Positions 1 through 11,799 of a stretch of DNA of 64,000 nucleotides are shown piece after piece; within the stretch, counting starts at the first letter, position 1; the number at the start of each line of letters is the position of its first letter. The position numbers and the translations under genes were made by a program. The stretch is from Gnetum montanum (Eukaryota > Streptophyta > Gnetopsida > Gnetales > Gnetaceae): NCBI GenBank assembly GCA_015680685.1, contig MNCI01003660.1:1160190-1224189 (forward strand). Reading direction: 5' to 3'. The notes under the pieces were generated by a model. It searched no databases. It was not told where the DNA came from and was given only the letters and a program-made list of their open reading frames with translations.

Positions 1-38
1 GATTTATCCTTTCTAGATTTCAAGGAGGTACTAGGCCT

Positions 39-251
39 TCAGGTCTTCCCTGGTTTAATACTTACTTCATCTCCTCCAAGGTTTTCTGCCTTAGGTGAAT
101 GTAGTCTTTGATTGTTGTTAGGATGGCCATGAACATAAGAAACCCCTACATAAGTTTGGTCACTCCAATTTTCTTCATCATATATCTCATTAGTTCTCCA
201 ATGAATTTTTTTGTTATATAGTGCATTATTGTTTCCTTGTAAAAGAGACAT
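39..251 (-). pseudogene. possible gag N-terminus of the minus-strand element
   Basis: A 70-codon open frame beginning about 105 bases downstream of the primer site, where gag starts in the sister element at 8562-18220. It is Asn-rich and hydrophilic, but I cannot align it residue by residue with that Gag. The assignment rests on position only; it could be chance coding. Confidence 0.3.
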
Positions 252-356
252 TTTTGTTGGTTTATGATGTGTGTGATTTAATATTTTTTGAAAGATATAT
301 CTTTAATGCATTTATGGTGATCGTGTATGATATAACTAATCTAGATAACTAGCACC

Positions 357-376
357 ATCCTCGACAATGGCACCAA
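357..376 (-). promoter_or_regulatory. primer binding site, tRNA-Asp type
   Basis: On the minus strand TTGGTGCCATTGTCGAGGAT directly follows the LTR terminus CTCATCA. It resembles the complement of the tRNA-Asp 3' end (TGGCGCCGTTGCCGGGGA), the primer commonly used by plant Athila-type elements. Several transitions separate the two. Confidence 0.7.
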
Positions 377-1252
377 TGATGAGTGGCAAGGTACCCCTAC
401 GTCCAACCATACGAATCACAAGTGTTCACACATGATCTAATTGAATTTCGTGGATGGCACTAGTTGTGCATCTAGATCATTATGCCTTGATCATAGTTCG
501 CTATCTTCCCACTTGGACTAGTGGTAGCTTTGTCACATATGGTTTAGTCCAAAGTGAGGCATATGATTAATGTTGCCTAATCCTATGCTACTCCTAATGA
601 TAATAAAGAGATAAATTAACTAAGCTAATAAATAATGGAATGTAAAATCTAAACTAGCCTACATGCGATGAGTATTCATTCCTAATCATCTACACATGCC
701 TTGGACTTCATATAACTACCACTCGAATTGCCAAGCATAAATCACTAGGCTTGCCAAACAATACACTGCTGGGTTACCAAGTAATTATACTTCAATGCTC
801 ATGATTAGTCATAATCATTCCACTTAATAATAGGAATTGTAAATAGTAGTAAATAGAAGTATTACGTAAAGAAAACATTAAACAATTAAATCAATAATAA
901 ATCTAAGTGGATATTGCAATGATGGAACTAATCTTGATCTTTATTTCTGATCATGTAACATGTCCAAGTACATAACACTTGAATAAGGATGTTGTACAAT
1001 CATAAACATCACATTGCGGGCATGCAATGGGACTAACAAAACTTGAAATCACAAGGCTATTAAAAATTATCTAAAATATAACCACAAAACTATGTCCCAA
1101 CTATGCATCCAAGTGTTGTATTTATAGGCGAGCACGGAAGAGATGATATTGGATATCTAACATTATTTCTTGGGACCTGATATCGTGTATTTGATATTAA
1201 AGCCTTGATATTGGGTATTCAATATTAGGGTTGACAAAATCATGACTCATCA
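377..1252 (-). repeat. 5' LTR of minus-strand Athila-like element
   Basis: An 876-bp LTR, TG...CA on the minus strand (TGATGAGTCA ... CTCATCA). It has a TATAAATA box near 1113-1125 and GATATC or AATATT palindromes in U3 (1145-1232). Its U5 resembles that of the LTRs at 8562 and 17425. Confidence 0.75.
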
Positions 1253-2848
1253 TGTACCAACAACATAGCAGAATATGAAGGTTTGATCAAAGTGATGATG
1301 GTAGCTCGTGACTTGAGAATTAGATGTCTAGCCATTAAAGGCAATTTACAACTTGTAGTTAACTAAGTAACCGAAGTCTATACATGCAAGGCTAAGCATT
1401 TACAACCTTACTAGGACCTAGGAAAGTAACTATTTCAACAATTCATAGATGTTGATATCCAACACATACCGTGCAACGAAAATGTCATAGCTGATGCAAT
1501 TGCAACATTGGCCCTTAGTGTCATGCAAAATGTGTTTAGCAAGTTGTGTACCTTAACTGTGGATTGCACTACTTCCATCAGACAAAACACTAAGGATACA
1601 TTTATGGCCATCATTCATACTACCCCTCCTATGGAGTGGTATGACGATATCAAATTTTATCTTATGCATGGTGAATCCTCACAAGGCCTAACTACTTCTC
1701 AAAAGAATAACATACATAAGCAATTGAAGCAATATATCATCATCGGTGATAACACATTATGTCAACAATCCTATGATGGCATACTTCTAGAATGCTTAGG
1801 TAACACCGAAGCTAAAAAGGTCCTAGAGGAGGTTCACAAGGGTGTTTATGGATGACATATAGGACATAGAGCCATGGCCACTACGATTAGGCAATTAAGC
1901 TACTATTGGCCCCATATAGAAAATGACTATATGCAAAAGGTTAAGTGATGTGACACATGCCAACGATATAGCAACCTAATACATGTATCGCCAACTAAGT
2001 TACATACAACCTAGATAACATGGTCATTTCAATGATGGGGGTTGGATATCATTGGATCTATAATACCTAATTCTATTGTAGGGCATAGCTTCATCATCAC
2101 TATAACCGAATACTTTACCAAGTGTTTAATTCTATTCCCCTATGGAAGACCATGTCTAAACAAGTTTACAAATTTATCCTAGACAACATTGTAGCTCATT
2201 TTCATGTACTCATGACCATAGTTATGGATAATAAACCATAATTCAACAGCAAAGAAACCAAGAATTTTTATCACAACCAAGGCATTAAGCATTCTTTCTC
2301 ATCACCTTACTACCCTCAAGCCAATAGACAAGCAGAAGCAAGCAACAAGGCCATCATCAACTTACTCAAGAAGGTGTTCAACAACAACAAGTGAAAGTGG
2401 CATGAGTGACTTGTCCATGCACTATGGACATATAGAACAACCTATTGCACAACAATTGATATGACCTGATAAAGTTGTTTTACCTCTTGAATTGTAGGTG
2501 CCATCACTCTGAGTAGCCTTGACTAACTTCATCAATGATAAGCAAAGTAAGGAGTTAAGGACAGCAGCACTAGATTCTATGGAGGACCAGTGTATGCAGG
2601 CACTTGCTCACATCGAGCACTATCAAGAGAGGAAAAAGTGACAACATCATCATAACTTGACCATGTGCAAGATTAAGGAGGGGGACCTAGCCCTCTAGGC
2701 CATTCGTAAGCATGAGGACAAATTCTCAACCAACTGGGAAGGGTCCTTTCTTGTCACCAAAGCCTCTGGGAATGGTGCATTTAGAATAATCCACACAGAT
2801 GAAAATGAGTTGGTCAATCATTCCTATCTAAATACATACTACATGTAG
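1253..2848 (+). pseudogene. decayed Tat-like pol: second RNase H and integrase
   Basis: Broken plus-strand pol. From 1253 it reads as an RNase H of the additional type found in the plant Tat lineage (AEYEGLIKVMMVARDL, then QLVVN). Next comes an integrase zinc domain (H-H before YYWP, then CDTCQRYSNLIH, about 1830-1985) and the start of the catalytic core (WGLDIIGSI, about 2035-2065). The integrase C-terminal segment NWEGSFLVTKASGNGAFRI lies at about 2735-2795 and the frame ends near 2848. Frameshifts and stops are frequent, so it cannot be functional. The first part of pol, including reverse transcriptase, is missing, because a minus-strand LTR sits at 1252. The open stretch 1508-1855 is the linker between RNase H and integrase. 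Confidence 0.75.
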
Positions 2849-2884
2849 CTAACAAGTTTTCAACAAGCAAGCCTACTTTCAATA

Positions 2885-2980
2885 GTCCACTACAACCTTA
2901 AACTAGTAACACGGCCTACCAAGGCCTTAAACTAGTACCATGGCATACCACAGCCTTAAACTAGTAACATTGGTGACCTG
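2885..2980 (+). repeat. short tandem repeat downstream of Tat-like pol
   Basis: About three copies of a ~30-bp unit containing GGCCTTAAACTAGTAACATGG. A related repeat lies at 61255-61450 in a minus-strand Tat-like copy, also just downstream of coding sequence. It looks like a family 3' untranslated repeat. Confidence 0.65.
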
Positions 2981-3086
2981 GATAACCTAACTCTAATGTG
3001 TCGTATATGCATGTTAGTGTTATAATATACAATGTTGTTTTGTATTCTTTTTCAATGCCTCTTAGGTCAATCCTCTAGGCACCAAC

Positions 3087-3099
3087 AAAGAGGGGCCAC
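3087..3099 (+). promoter_or_regulatory. polypurine tract of Tat-like element
   Basis: CAAAGAGGGGCCA(C) lies immediately before the LTR start TGAAACACC. The same context, CAACAAAGAGGGACCA, precedes the LTR at 42160. Confidence 0.7.
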
Positions 3100-4900
3100 T
3101 GAAACACCACAAAATTTTGCATGTTATAACCAATCTCCATCATGTAGCTTTCATCCCATGAAACCCAAGGCAAAAATTCATTTTAAATGTGAAAACTGTA
3201 GCCCACAATGAGCACTTTCACATACTTCATACATTTGGGACTAAAAATGCCTCGGAAGTGGCCAAAGCATCATTCCCAAGTGAAGAAAGTCATCTAGTAT
3301 CTATATTTGGGCATGTGGGGGGGTGTGGAGTTAAAATGCCTTTTGGAATGCCAAAAAAATGTAATTTGATGGGTTTGATGGGGAATATGCATTTTTCTAC
3401 ATTGGAAACACCTGCAAGGAGTAGATCTCACCTACCCCCATTATGGAAGGATGGGGAGTTTGGATACGTTCCCCACTTTAACAGGGAGACCAAATGCACT
3501 ATTTTAAAAATTTCCCCCAACTTGCAAACTTCTTCCCCCCCCCCCCCTACCCCCCACTCATCCTAGAAAGTTTTCCCCCAATGTGAAAGTTTCCCCCAAC
3601 ATGGAAAGTTTTTCCCCTACTTGGAAAATTTTCCCCCTCAACCTAGAAAGTTTCCCCCCAATGTGAATGCTTCCTCCCAGCTTGGAAACTTTTCCCCAAG
3701 CTTGGAAAGTTTTCACCCATCTTGGAAAGTTCCTCCCCCATGCCATCGCGCATACCCCGCCGCCCCCACCCCCCACCCCCAATGCCAAGCATGGAAAATT
3801 CAATCCCCTAATGTTAAAGCCACAAGAAGTAAAATTCATTAACTCATGCTTTCATGCACTTCAATGTTGACTAGCCACTTCAACAAGCATGGTGGAGAGC
3901 TCAGCATGGAAGATTCATCTCCAATGTTGAAGGTGTGCCTTGGTTACTATTTTTAGTACATATAATGACCATGGGAGGAAGCTCTTACTATGTTTAGTAA
4001 TCCCCCAGCTTTGAGCACCCATTTCACAGCCAATTTGTAGCAAAATTACATCAAATTTGCAATCATTTTGCAACCCAATCATAGTTAATTTGGAGCCCCA
4101 TTCATGGCCCAAAAACCATATAAAATCCAAACTCCAAAACCATTTACAGGTTCAATAATTTTAAAACAAATGGTTCTAGCAATTTTTCTCACAATTCAGC
4201 ATTTTTGACAATATTCTACGTTCGTAAGGTTCCAAATTTTTGACAAAGTTTAGTAATTGTTTGGGCATACAAGCAATCTTAGTTCCACATTTTTTATGAG
4301 CTTCAACAATTTTCAACAAGGTTCAACACTCAAAAGCAATTTGCATACACATAATTCCACACTTGAGGCATTTTTAGACACTCAAGAGCTCTTGCGAGTT
4401 CCCATACTTGCATTCTCTTGAACCCCAATGTGGAAGTAGTGAGGCCTTAAGATTTGGTGGATATTTGATGTTAACACTGCACCTATGGGATTCCAAACCT
4501 AGTGTGGAGCAACTTGGCATCCAAATATTCCACCTTTATCACCCCCCTCCCAACAGCAACCTACTTGGCAAATCCAAGGTTGCAACAACAAAGGAAGGTT
4601 CAATAACATCAAGAGTGGCTTAGCACCCAAATCATGAAGTAGATCATCTTGGCTTTAACAGTCTTAGAACTCTTGCACAAGTGAATCCCTTTTCTTGCTC
4701 ATTGAGGCACCATTTGTACACATTTCTCTAACTTATTCTTTATTCTTTTCTCAATAAAGTATTAATTTTTTTTTCAATAAAATTAAATTTACTATTTGTG
4801 AATTATTTGAATTTGTTGATATTTCCATGTTTTACATCTCCTAAGTCCTTGGTTGATTTGATCAACTGGCTAGGATGCCTCGAATCCCATTTTTATCATG
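3100..4900 (+). repeat. 3' LTR of Tat-like element (right end approximate)
   Basis: Begins TGAAACACCACAAAATTTTG and is recognisably related to the LTR starts at 35190, 63695 and (minus) 33391. A polyadenylation-like AATAAA run lies near 4750-4790, so the LTR probably ends between 4800 and 5000; no second copy is available to fix it. Small open frames here (3189-3566, 4408-4623) are not genes. Confidence 0.6.
3505..3745 (+). repeat. pyrimidine-rich ~20-bp minisatellite in LTR
   Basis: About eleven degenerate copies of a ~20-bp unit of the form GGAAAGTTTTCCCCCAACTT, with a run of 13-14 C at about 3536-3549. It lies inside the U3 part of the Tat-like LTR. Confidence 0.85.
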
Positions 4901-7075
4901 AAGGACCTGAGGATTCGAGGTTGGGGAACTACTTGCACCGGGGATCCTTGGTTTTCTTTTCGTTCTAGCAATTGAGGTTTTTGGTTGCAACAAAGTACAA
5001 GCATGATTTCTTTCATTATCATTAAACAAACTTCAAATGAGCCTATTGATAAATTCATTTCTTAGTAAACAATGACATCAACAGAACTACCATATCATTT
5101 AGAGGAATGTCATCTACAATACATCTTTGAAGCCTCATTGACTATATTTAGAAAAGGATGATTTATCCTAAGTTTCATTCTCTAATTGATGAGTTCTTAG
5201 CCATTAAATGCATTGAAGAAGCATCCATTTAGTACAATGGTAAGGAATTTATGTAAATCCATAACAAGGGTAACAAGATTGCATGTGTTTCTTTCGTTTC
5301 TAAGGGATAAAATAATATTCCCTTAGCTACTTCCTCTTTCACTCACAATGTAGGCCTTAAAAAGTAGAAAATAGTACATCAAGATACTTATAAGGTACTC
5401 TCTACTTTTGAGCAATCCTCTTAAGGATGACCATCTTAGGAAGAAACAAGTCTCTTATCAAGCAAGAGCATACTACCATCATATAGAGTTTATAGCTATA
5501 TATCCTTCTCAAAGACAAGAAGGTGACCCTAATGTGTCTATATGGTATGACTATTAGAACTACTACTAGTACTAGGAGACTACTACACATGACACATATA
5601 ACTTTAGGAATTTAAAATATGACATCCAGTATATCATTGATAAGGATAAGATAGTGGTGGAAAGTTATCCATCAATTATGAATCTAGACAAGAACTAGCT
5701 TAAAGTATTTTAAAATCCCTTTGGAGTTAAAGGTATAATTTCAACTTTCAAGCCTGAATATAATTCTTGTAAGTATCCATCTAATAAGTCTTGCATTATT
5801 CATTGGTCTGATTACAAATAGCCCAAGTAGTCATCACTATAGGCTTAGAATTATTATGTGATTCGTTGGTCTAACTATGCTACTATACCATCAAAATTAA
5901 GTCATTCTTCTCCACCTTCCTATCACATTCATGCTATCCATTCCCATCATATCACTCCTACTTAACCTACATATGCATCTAGTTTGGACATTATTTCACT
6001 TCATACTAAACTTCCATGCATTGCATCTTAAACATCTACTAACTCTTTTCCTTCATCTCACATAAAATTTCCTACCTGTAGCTAACAAACTAATGAGTTA
6101 TACTCAACTAAATAGAAGGATAAAGCTACTAATTCATTTTCTTCCTATTTATCACTTTTTAAGTGCTGGACATCTACTAATGCCAATTAGATTTTCTTTT
6201 AAGTTATTCTCTTCTATTTGCTATCATCAAATAATGATGACTAGTGAATTGATGTTACTTTTTTCTTTGATTTTTTCTTAATCACTTGTTATTAATGGGC
6301 AATGTTAAAAATTTAATTAGTTAATGACATCATGTTAAATTTCTTAATTATCGATTACACAAATATGGTTAACTAAAATTGATCCAAAAATTTTATTTTC
6401 ATAAATAACTTTTTATGTGACATCTTATTATCAAAATTTCAAACATACTTAATGTTTTATAAACATTTCTCTTCATTAGACATAAATGATGTAGAAAACA
6501 ATATAAAAAGAAAAAGCTCAAGAACCTTATTTGCATCTAGTAGTCTCCTCCTCCTTATGTTCATTGATTTGCATTAAAGTAGTCTCTTCCACTGATTTTT
6601 GGGTACTTTCCCCAAGGTCTATACACAAAAATCAAGATGAATACATTATTTTTATTTTATTCTATTAACCAAATAAAATAAGATAAAATTATAGTCTAAG
6701 GTTTTGATGCTTACCTTGTGTCTCTCTATAAATCTCTAATATATGTTGCTTTATCTCCTCCAAGCTAATGTTGACTGTGTCTAATATGTTAAAGGCTACA
6801 CTTAGAACCCTTGATAGAATACTAGCCCACTCTTCTTTGTAGGCCTTTAGTTCTTCTGGGATGATGTCATCATCATCCCCTTTTTCTATAAGGTCCTCTT
6901 AGGGATCTCTTGTCTCTTTGTCTAATGTGGTAATTATTACACTTTTGGAAAAATCTTTAAACATCCTTAACCTTGTCTAGTTAATAAAAAAACTTTCCTT
7001 ATCTTTGAAGAGGCTTGTATTCCCTACCTAAGATTATGAAGACACTACTTGTTAAGAAGTTGAGTCCTTGTAAAG
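4900..7075. other. decayed sequence, possible chromovirus gag-protease linker
   Basis: No open gene. Around 5600-5730 (plus) a frame reads FRNLKYDIQYIIDKDKIV followed by a Phe-x-Asn-Pro-Phe motif. This resembles the linker after the zinc knuckle in Gypsy Gag proteins. No reverse transcriptase was found between there and the RNase H fragment at 7076. The rest is AT-rich and unassigned. Confidence 0.3.
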
Positions 7076-8561
7076 ATAGATAATTTGCCTATTAGTTACC
7101 TACTTAATCAAACAAAGCTTAAACCCAGTAGGCTCGATGGTTGGTCTTACTCTCTAAATTTGACCTACAATTAATCTACCATCCTAGGAAGAAGAACATT
7201 ATGATGAATATGTTGAGCCACCATCTCAATCAACCTCCTAGATCTTTTCTAATAATGGATTACAAACCTCTCATGTTTAGTGTGATGAGGTACTACTAGC
7301 TAAAATTCAAGATGAATTGAAATGGAATCCATAGGTCATTTACCTAATAAAGTTAATGGTTGGTTTAGCATCTTATTTTATGATAAGGAATGAACTACTC
7401 TAGTTCTAGGATAATTTGATTTTTATTCCAAATTGGGATAGTCTTCACAAAGAGATCATTGAGAGTGCCATAATACATCATGGGCTAGGCACCCAGTCAT
7501 CAGAGAACTCTACAATTGATCGAGGGAACCTTTTTTTTTCTAAGATATATCAGGATGTAATTTCATATGTACATAAGTGTTGGTGTATTAATAGGAAAAG
7601 GGGTCTACTAAACATCCTAGCAAACTTTTTCTTCTACTTGAAATTCTACCAAACCTATGGGGTATAGTATTCATGGACTTTATTATAGGCCTACTAATGG
7701 TGCAAGAATTGAGTACCATTATTGTAGTGGTGGATAAATGTTCTAAATTTGTAATATTCATTCCTTGTTGGGCCTAGTGTTTAACAGAGGACATAGTCAC
7801 ATATTTCCTTGATAGAATGGTATGATATTTTTAAGTTACTAATGATCATTGTATCAAATCAAAACCATAGGTTTACATGTGCTTTTTTGTAGGCCTTGTT
7901 TAACATGATGGAATATCTACTAGTTTTCATTTGCAAACAGATAAAAAAAAAGTGCATGAATCATGTCCTTAAGGAGTACCTCCATTATTATGTTCATAAT
8001 GATTAAAAGAATTTATCTATCCTATTGGGAATTGTCCAGCTAAGCTATAACATTCAAAAGTCCTCAACTATGAGGTTTTCTCTAGTAGAATTGATGATGG
8101 GAAGGCAATCCATTATCCCTCATGGGTTTTCCAACCTTGTAGGGTCATCACCCTTTAACGGATAAATTTTTGAGGGTATGGTCAAAAAATATTAAGGTAG
8201 CAAGGGACAACATGGTGAGGACTATGCAACATATGAAAAAATTATGCAAATTGTAAGTGCCAACCCCATGAATTTAGCATTATAAATGGATCCTCTTAAA
8301 ATTGGATCCTCACTAATTGAAACCAAAATAGGGTACCACCTCTAAACTAATATAGTAGTATGATGGTCCCTTCAAGATCATTAATAAGATTAACCTCATA
8401 ACATACAAGCCTCAGCTATCTATCAATATAGACCAAGTCCATCTAGTTTTTCATGTCAACATGCTAAAGCCCCTACCTAATAAGTTTTCTTATTCAAAAA
8501 GAATATTTCAATCTAAAAGAAGCCTAGTATTCATTCAATGTAAGGAAAAAGAGTAGACTAC
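7076..8561 (+). pseudogene. decayed chromovirus pol: RNase H end, integrase, start of chromodomain region
   Basis: Plus-strand remnant. The RNase H C-terminus is seen at about 7130-7230 (ARWLVLLSKFDLQLIY, after one frameshift). The integrase zinc domain follows at about 7450-7600 (HHG ... IYQDVISYVHKCW). The core is at about 7670-8000 (MDFIIGLLMVQELSTIIVVV, then VTNDH). The part after the core reads LVELMMGRQSIIPHGFSN at about 8080-8140. At 8350-8470 a segment reads YDGPFKIINKI and VFHVNMLKPL, typical of the stretch before a chromodomain. Many stops and frameshifts. The element is interrupted at 8561 by element 1 and resumes at 18221. Confidence 0.7.
8557..8561. repeat. target site duplication, left copy (ACTAC)
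   Basis: ACTAC directly before the 5' LTR; an identical ACTAC follows the 3' LTR at 18221-18225. Five bases is the usual length for Ty3/Gypsy integration. Confidence 0.9.
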
Positions 8562-8587
8562 TAATGGGACACGATATTACATGGGCT

Positions 8588-8631
8588 GCGATATCGCGTC
8601 GGCCCCTGCGATATCGCATACGCGATATCGC
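8588..8631. repeat. three GCGATATCGC palindromes in U3
   Basis: Perfect 10-bp palindromes at 8588-8597, 8608-8617 and 8622-8631. In the 3' LTR (about 17445-17485) they are eroded by C-to-T and G-to-A changes and a 7-bp deletion. Their role is unknown; promoter or enhancer binding is possible. Confidence 0.85.
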
Positions 8632-8886
8632 AGCCCGTCGCCTTGTCTATAAATAAGAGGCTACTTTCCCTTGTTTCCTCATCTAGATCTAGACCCTTAG
8701 CTAAACTTTGGCAGTTTTACCATTCCATAGATAGAATAATTTCCATGTGCCCGCAGTAGGAGTCTCAAAGTGAACGGATCTTTATTCGAGCAAATTGTAC
8801 CTGAGCACACATTTGTGTATGGAAATAAAGGCAAACTTTCTGATAAACCTTGTAGCATGTGGACTAAGCTAAATAGGAATTAATTA

Positions 8887-8998
8887 NNNNNNNNNNNNNN
8901 NNNNNNNNNNNNNNNNNNNNNNNNNNNNNNNNNNNNNNNNNNNNNNNNNNNNNNNNNNNNNNNNNNNNNNNNNNNNNNNNNNNNNNNNNNNNNNNNNN
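8887..8998. other. assembly gap (112 N)
   Basis: Unknown bases inside the 5' LTR. The matching part of the 3' LTR (17743-18054) is 312 bp, so the true gap is probably about 200 bases longer than drawn. Confidence 0.95.
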
Positions 8999-9164
8999 TA
9001 ACCATACAACTGTGACAATACAAGTAAGTCTGGGAAGACAACGATTGATTAACCTTAAGTGTTCCATAAGGCGCATAAGCACTTAGTCCTTGGAGTTTGA
9101 CCGGATCATGCATGTAACGCTCGTATTCGTATGGTTGAGTGTAGGGGTACCTCGCCACTCATCA

Positions 9165-9184
9165 TTGGCGTCGTTGTCGAGGAC
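9165..9184 (+). promoter_or_regulatory. primer binding site, tRNA-Asp type (element 1)
   Basis: TTGGCGTCGTTGTCGAGGAC directly follows the LTR terminus. It differs from the tRNA-Asp complement TGGCGCCGTTGCCGGGGA at three positions, all transitions. Confidence 0.85.
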
Positions 9185-9210
9185 TTAGTTGTTTGTGCAC
9201 TATGTAGAAC

Positions 9211-11760
9211 ATGGGAAATCATTTACATCGTTGGGAGCTAAAACGAACCCTTAGGGTTAATCAAGAGAAAAATAACATAGCGGTAAACAACACATCAAAC
9301 AAGACTAACATGTCTTCTTCTCCACACAAAAGCACTTCAGCACCTAGGACCAACACTAGAGACAGTCAGTGGAACAACACACATAACCAAAATCCACCAG
9401 TTCCTCAACAATTCAGTGTGGTATATATTCATCATGATGAATATATACCTGACTTTACTTTTGTCTTCTATCAAGATGAACAACTGCATTGGAGAGACTT
9501 GGAGGGTAACATAGTGTTTCCTTCAGACAGAGTAGCCCCCAACATGCTCCTTCGTGCCCTTGCACAAATAGGCATGTCACAATTATACATTGAGTACGTT
9601 GCATGGAATTACAACATAAGGGACTACCATCCCACAGAAGTGCAACGTTAATGGGACTCGCGATAGGAGAGTTATCACACATCATTGAAGGACAAAGGCC
9701 CCCGTAATGCTTCACCCATCTTAAACGAAATTGAGGGTGATGAACCTATTTTCATAGGTTCTCCACAAAATGATGTTCCCCCTCCTAACGATGGTCAGGA
9801 GGTGGTGTATCAGAACCTATGCTCCACGATTCACAATCTTGGTTCTGATCCCCAAGAACACCAAGTGTTCAACGAGGGAACACGAGCACATGATAAGGGT
9901 GAGCATTCTGATCGTCACCATGATCGGAGCCGGGACCACCGAAGAGAAGGTAGGGAACATTGTCATGGCAATGGTTCTCCTTCCTCTTCCCCTTCATCAT
10001 CACATTCACCCTCTTCTTCAACATCAGGATGCAATCATAAGGAACCTCACCATGAGGATAAGGGTAAGAAAAATGAGAAATCTCAATGAGAGAGTCGAAA
10101 GCAAGGACGAGGGCATTCTAGGGAATCACAACATGGAAGAAGGGAAAGTAGGGAACCACATAGGCATCATAGACACCATGAGAGAAATGACCATGATAAG
10201 CCCCTACTTGCAACCCGAAGCATGTTAGACATTACGGAGGCTGTTAGAATACCTACAAGGCACCAAAAAGATAGCCGAATCAAGAGACTAGACATGAATA
10301 ATATCCCATAATTTGAGGGGGGATACAACGCCAATCCGTAGAACCACTTACAGGAATTTCACGATGCCTATGCCTTGCAAAACATTGAAAATGAGTGGCA
10401 AAAATTAAAGTTGTTCCCAAGTACACTCATAAAAGAAGCAGAAAGCTAGTACCGGTCCTTAGAATCAGAATCCATTCAAAGGTGGAGTACGATGCTAGAA
10501 TTGTTTAACGATAAATATCAAATGTACTCGTGAGTGTCCAACTTGCAGAAGCAAATCCAAGGATGGAAACAAGGTAATCACAAACCCTTGGATACTGCCA
10601 TGGGCTGATATTATGCATTGCTACATCGTTGCCTAGGCCATGGTTACACACAATGGGATCAACTACGCCATCTCGTAGATGGTCTAAGACATGAAACCAA
10701 GAGAATCCTTGGGACATATGCCCAAGGGAGATTATCAAAGATTAGGTCCCATGAGGTTCATAGATTGTTGGAGTAAGTAGCTAAGGAAGAAGGAGAGCTA
10801 CATAAGAGAGAAAGCATGGAAGATTATAACCACAATCCTTCCCTCTGAAAGAGGGGAGTGAAATTCTGAGGAGGAGGATGAGTCACCACTCAAAGAGTTG
10901 GTGAGTAGGAAAACCTTGTCGCTTCAAAAATTAAAAATAGAAGTGTCAACTAAGTTAGATCAAATGTGGGACTCCTTAGATAGTAGATTTGAAACTGTTT
11001 TAAAAATCGTAGAGGAGTCTAAGGAGTGAAGTAGTGACCATGATAAGAAAAAGTAGAGGGATTCGAACCATGCATGTAACAAAGGTAAGGGTAAAATGAC
11101 TATCACTAAAGATGTTGTGGATTCAGATATGGATGATGATAGTGGATGTGAGATATGTCAGTATGACCATCTAAGGGATGTTGCCTAATAATCTCACATC
11201 TACAAGAGTCTAGGGTGTATGCACTTAACCCACGACTTAACAAATACCAAGCACCCCATCAGTTACCTTATCCCCAAGGTAACCCAACGAAATTCCACCA
11301 ACCGTTAATGTATTATCCAAGTGGAACTCCACCACAACCTATTGAACAACACCAACAATGGCAATACCCACAGTCATGGGGGATGCCACTACCAAGGCAG
11401 CAATACCCTTACCGACAACCGAATCCATATGGCTATTACATGTAGCAGCCAATCTCTCCAAGTGACTCTATTGGTCACGTGACCCCACAATGTCACTACC
11501 AAGCTTGGGAGTACTATAGGACTCCTTCTCCTGGGAGAGACACACCACACACATACCATCCTCCAAATCTACCCGCGACTCTTATACCAATAGCTCCACT
11601 ACCACCCACTCCAACAATGCAAGGGGTATTCCCCACTCAACCACAACAACCCAATGTCACAAGGGCTTCGAATCCTCAAACCATAGTTGGTTCTGACAAT
11701 CTTATACTGAAAAGACCTTTCTTTAGAACCAACAATCCAACTAAGCCCTCACCATCATAA
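9211..11760 (+). pseudogene. element 1 gag
   Basis: Structural polyprotein starting at ATG 9211, 46 bases after the LTR. The N-terminal block (146 codons to 9651) is polar. At 9895-10080 there is a His/Asp/Arg-rich stretch followed by a Ser/Pro run. A capsid-like segment lies at about 10300-10800 (SIQRWSTMLELFNDKYQ, as in plant retrotransposon Gag). The C-terminal part, 11215-11760, is Pro/Gln/Tyr-rich. All of this is in one frame (frame 1) but broken by stops, first at 9649 (TAA). No clear CCHC knuckle was seen. It would have formed virus-like particles for the element; it is now dead. Confidence 0.75.
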
Positions 11761-11799
11761 GCGGTTGAATATCTAAACACCTCCGTACCAAATAAAGTT

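Larger units (their letters stand above)
1..1252 (-). mobile_element. 5' end of minus-strand Athila-like LTR retrotransposon
   Basis: Read on the minus strand, an LTR (377-1252) is followed by a tRNA-Asp-like primer site (357-376) and the start of an internal region that leaves the window at position 1. The LTR end, primer site and U5 wording match the two Athila-like elements further right. The right edge at 1252 falls inside an RNase H reading frame of a plus-strand element, so this copy inserted into it. Only one side is visible, so no target duplication can be checked. Confidence 0.75.
8562..9164 (+). repeat. 5' LTR of element 1 (contains assembly gap)
   Basis: Runs from TAATGGGACACG (first G of TG mutated to A) to CTCATCA. 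A TATAAATAA box lies at about 8648-8656. U3 contains three perfect GCGATATCGC palindromes. With the 112-base N run it measures 603 bp against 796 bp for the 3' LTR. Confidence 0.9.

Noticed and set aside
3189-3566. 125-codon plus-strand frame
   Set aside because: Lies inside a Tat-like LTR and runs into the C tract; no motif.
8864-9158. Minus-strand open frames across the N run
   Set aside because: They are open only because unknown bases hide stops; the region is an LTR.
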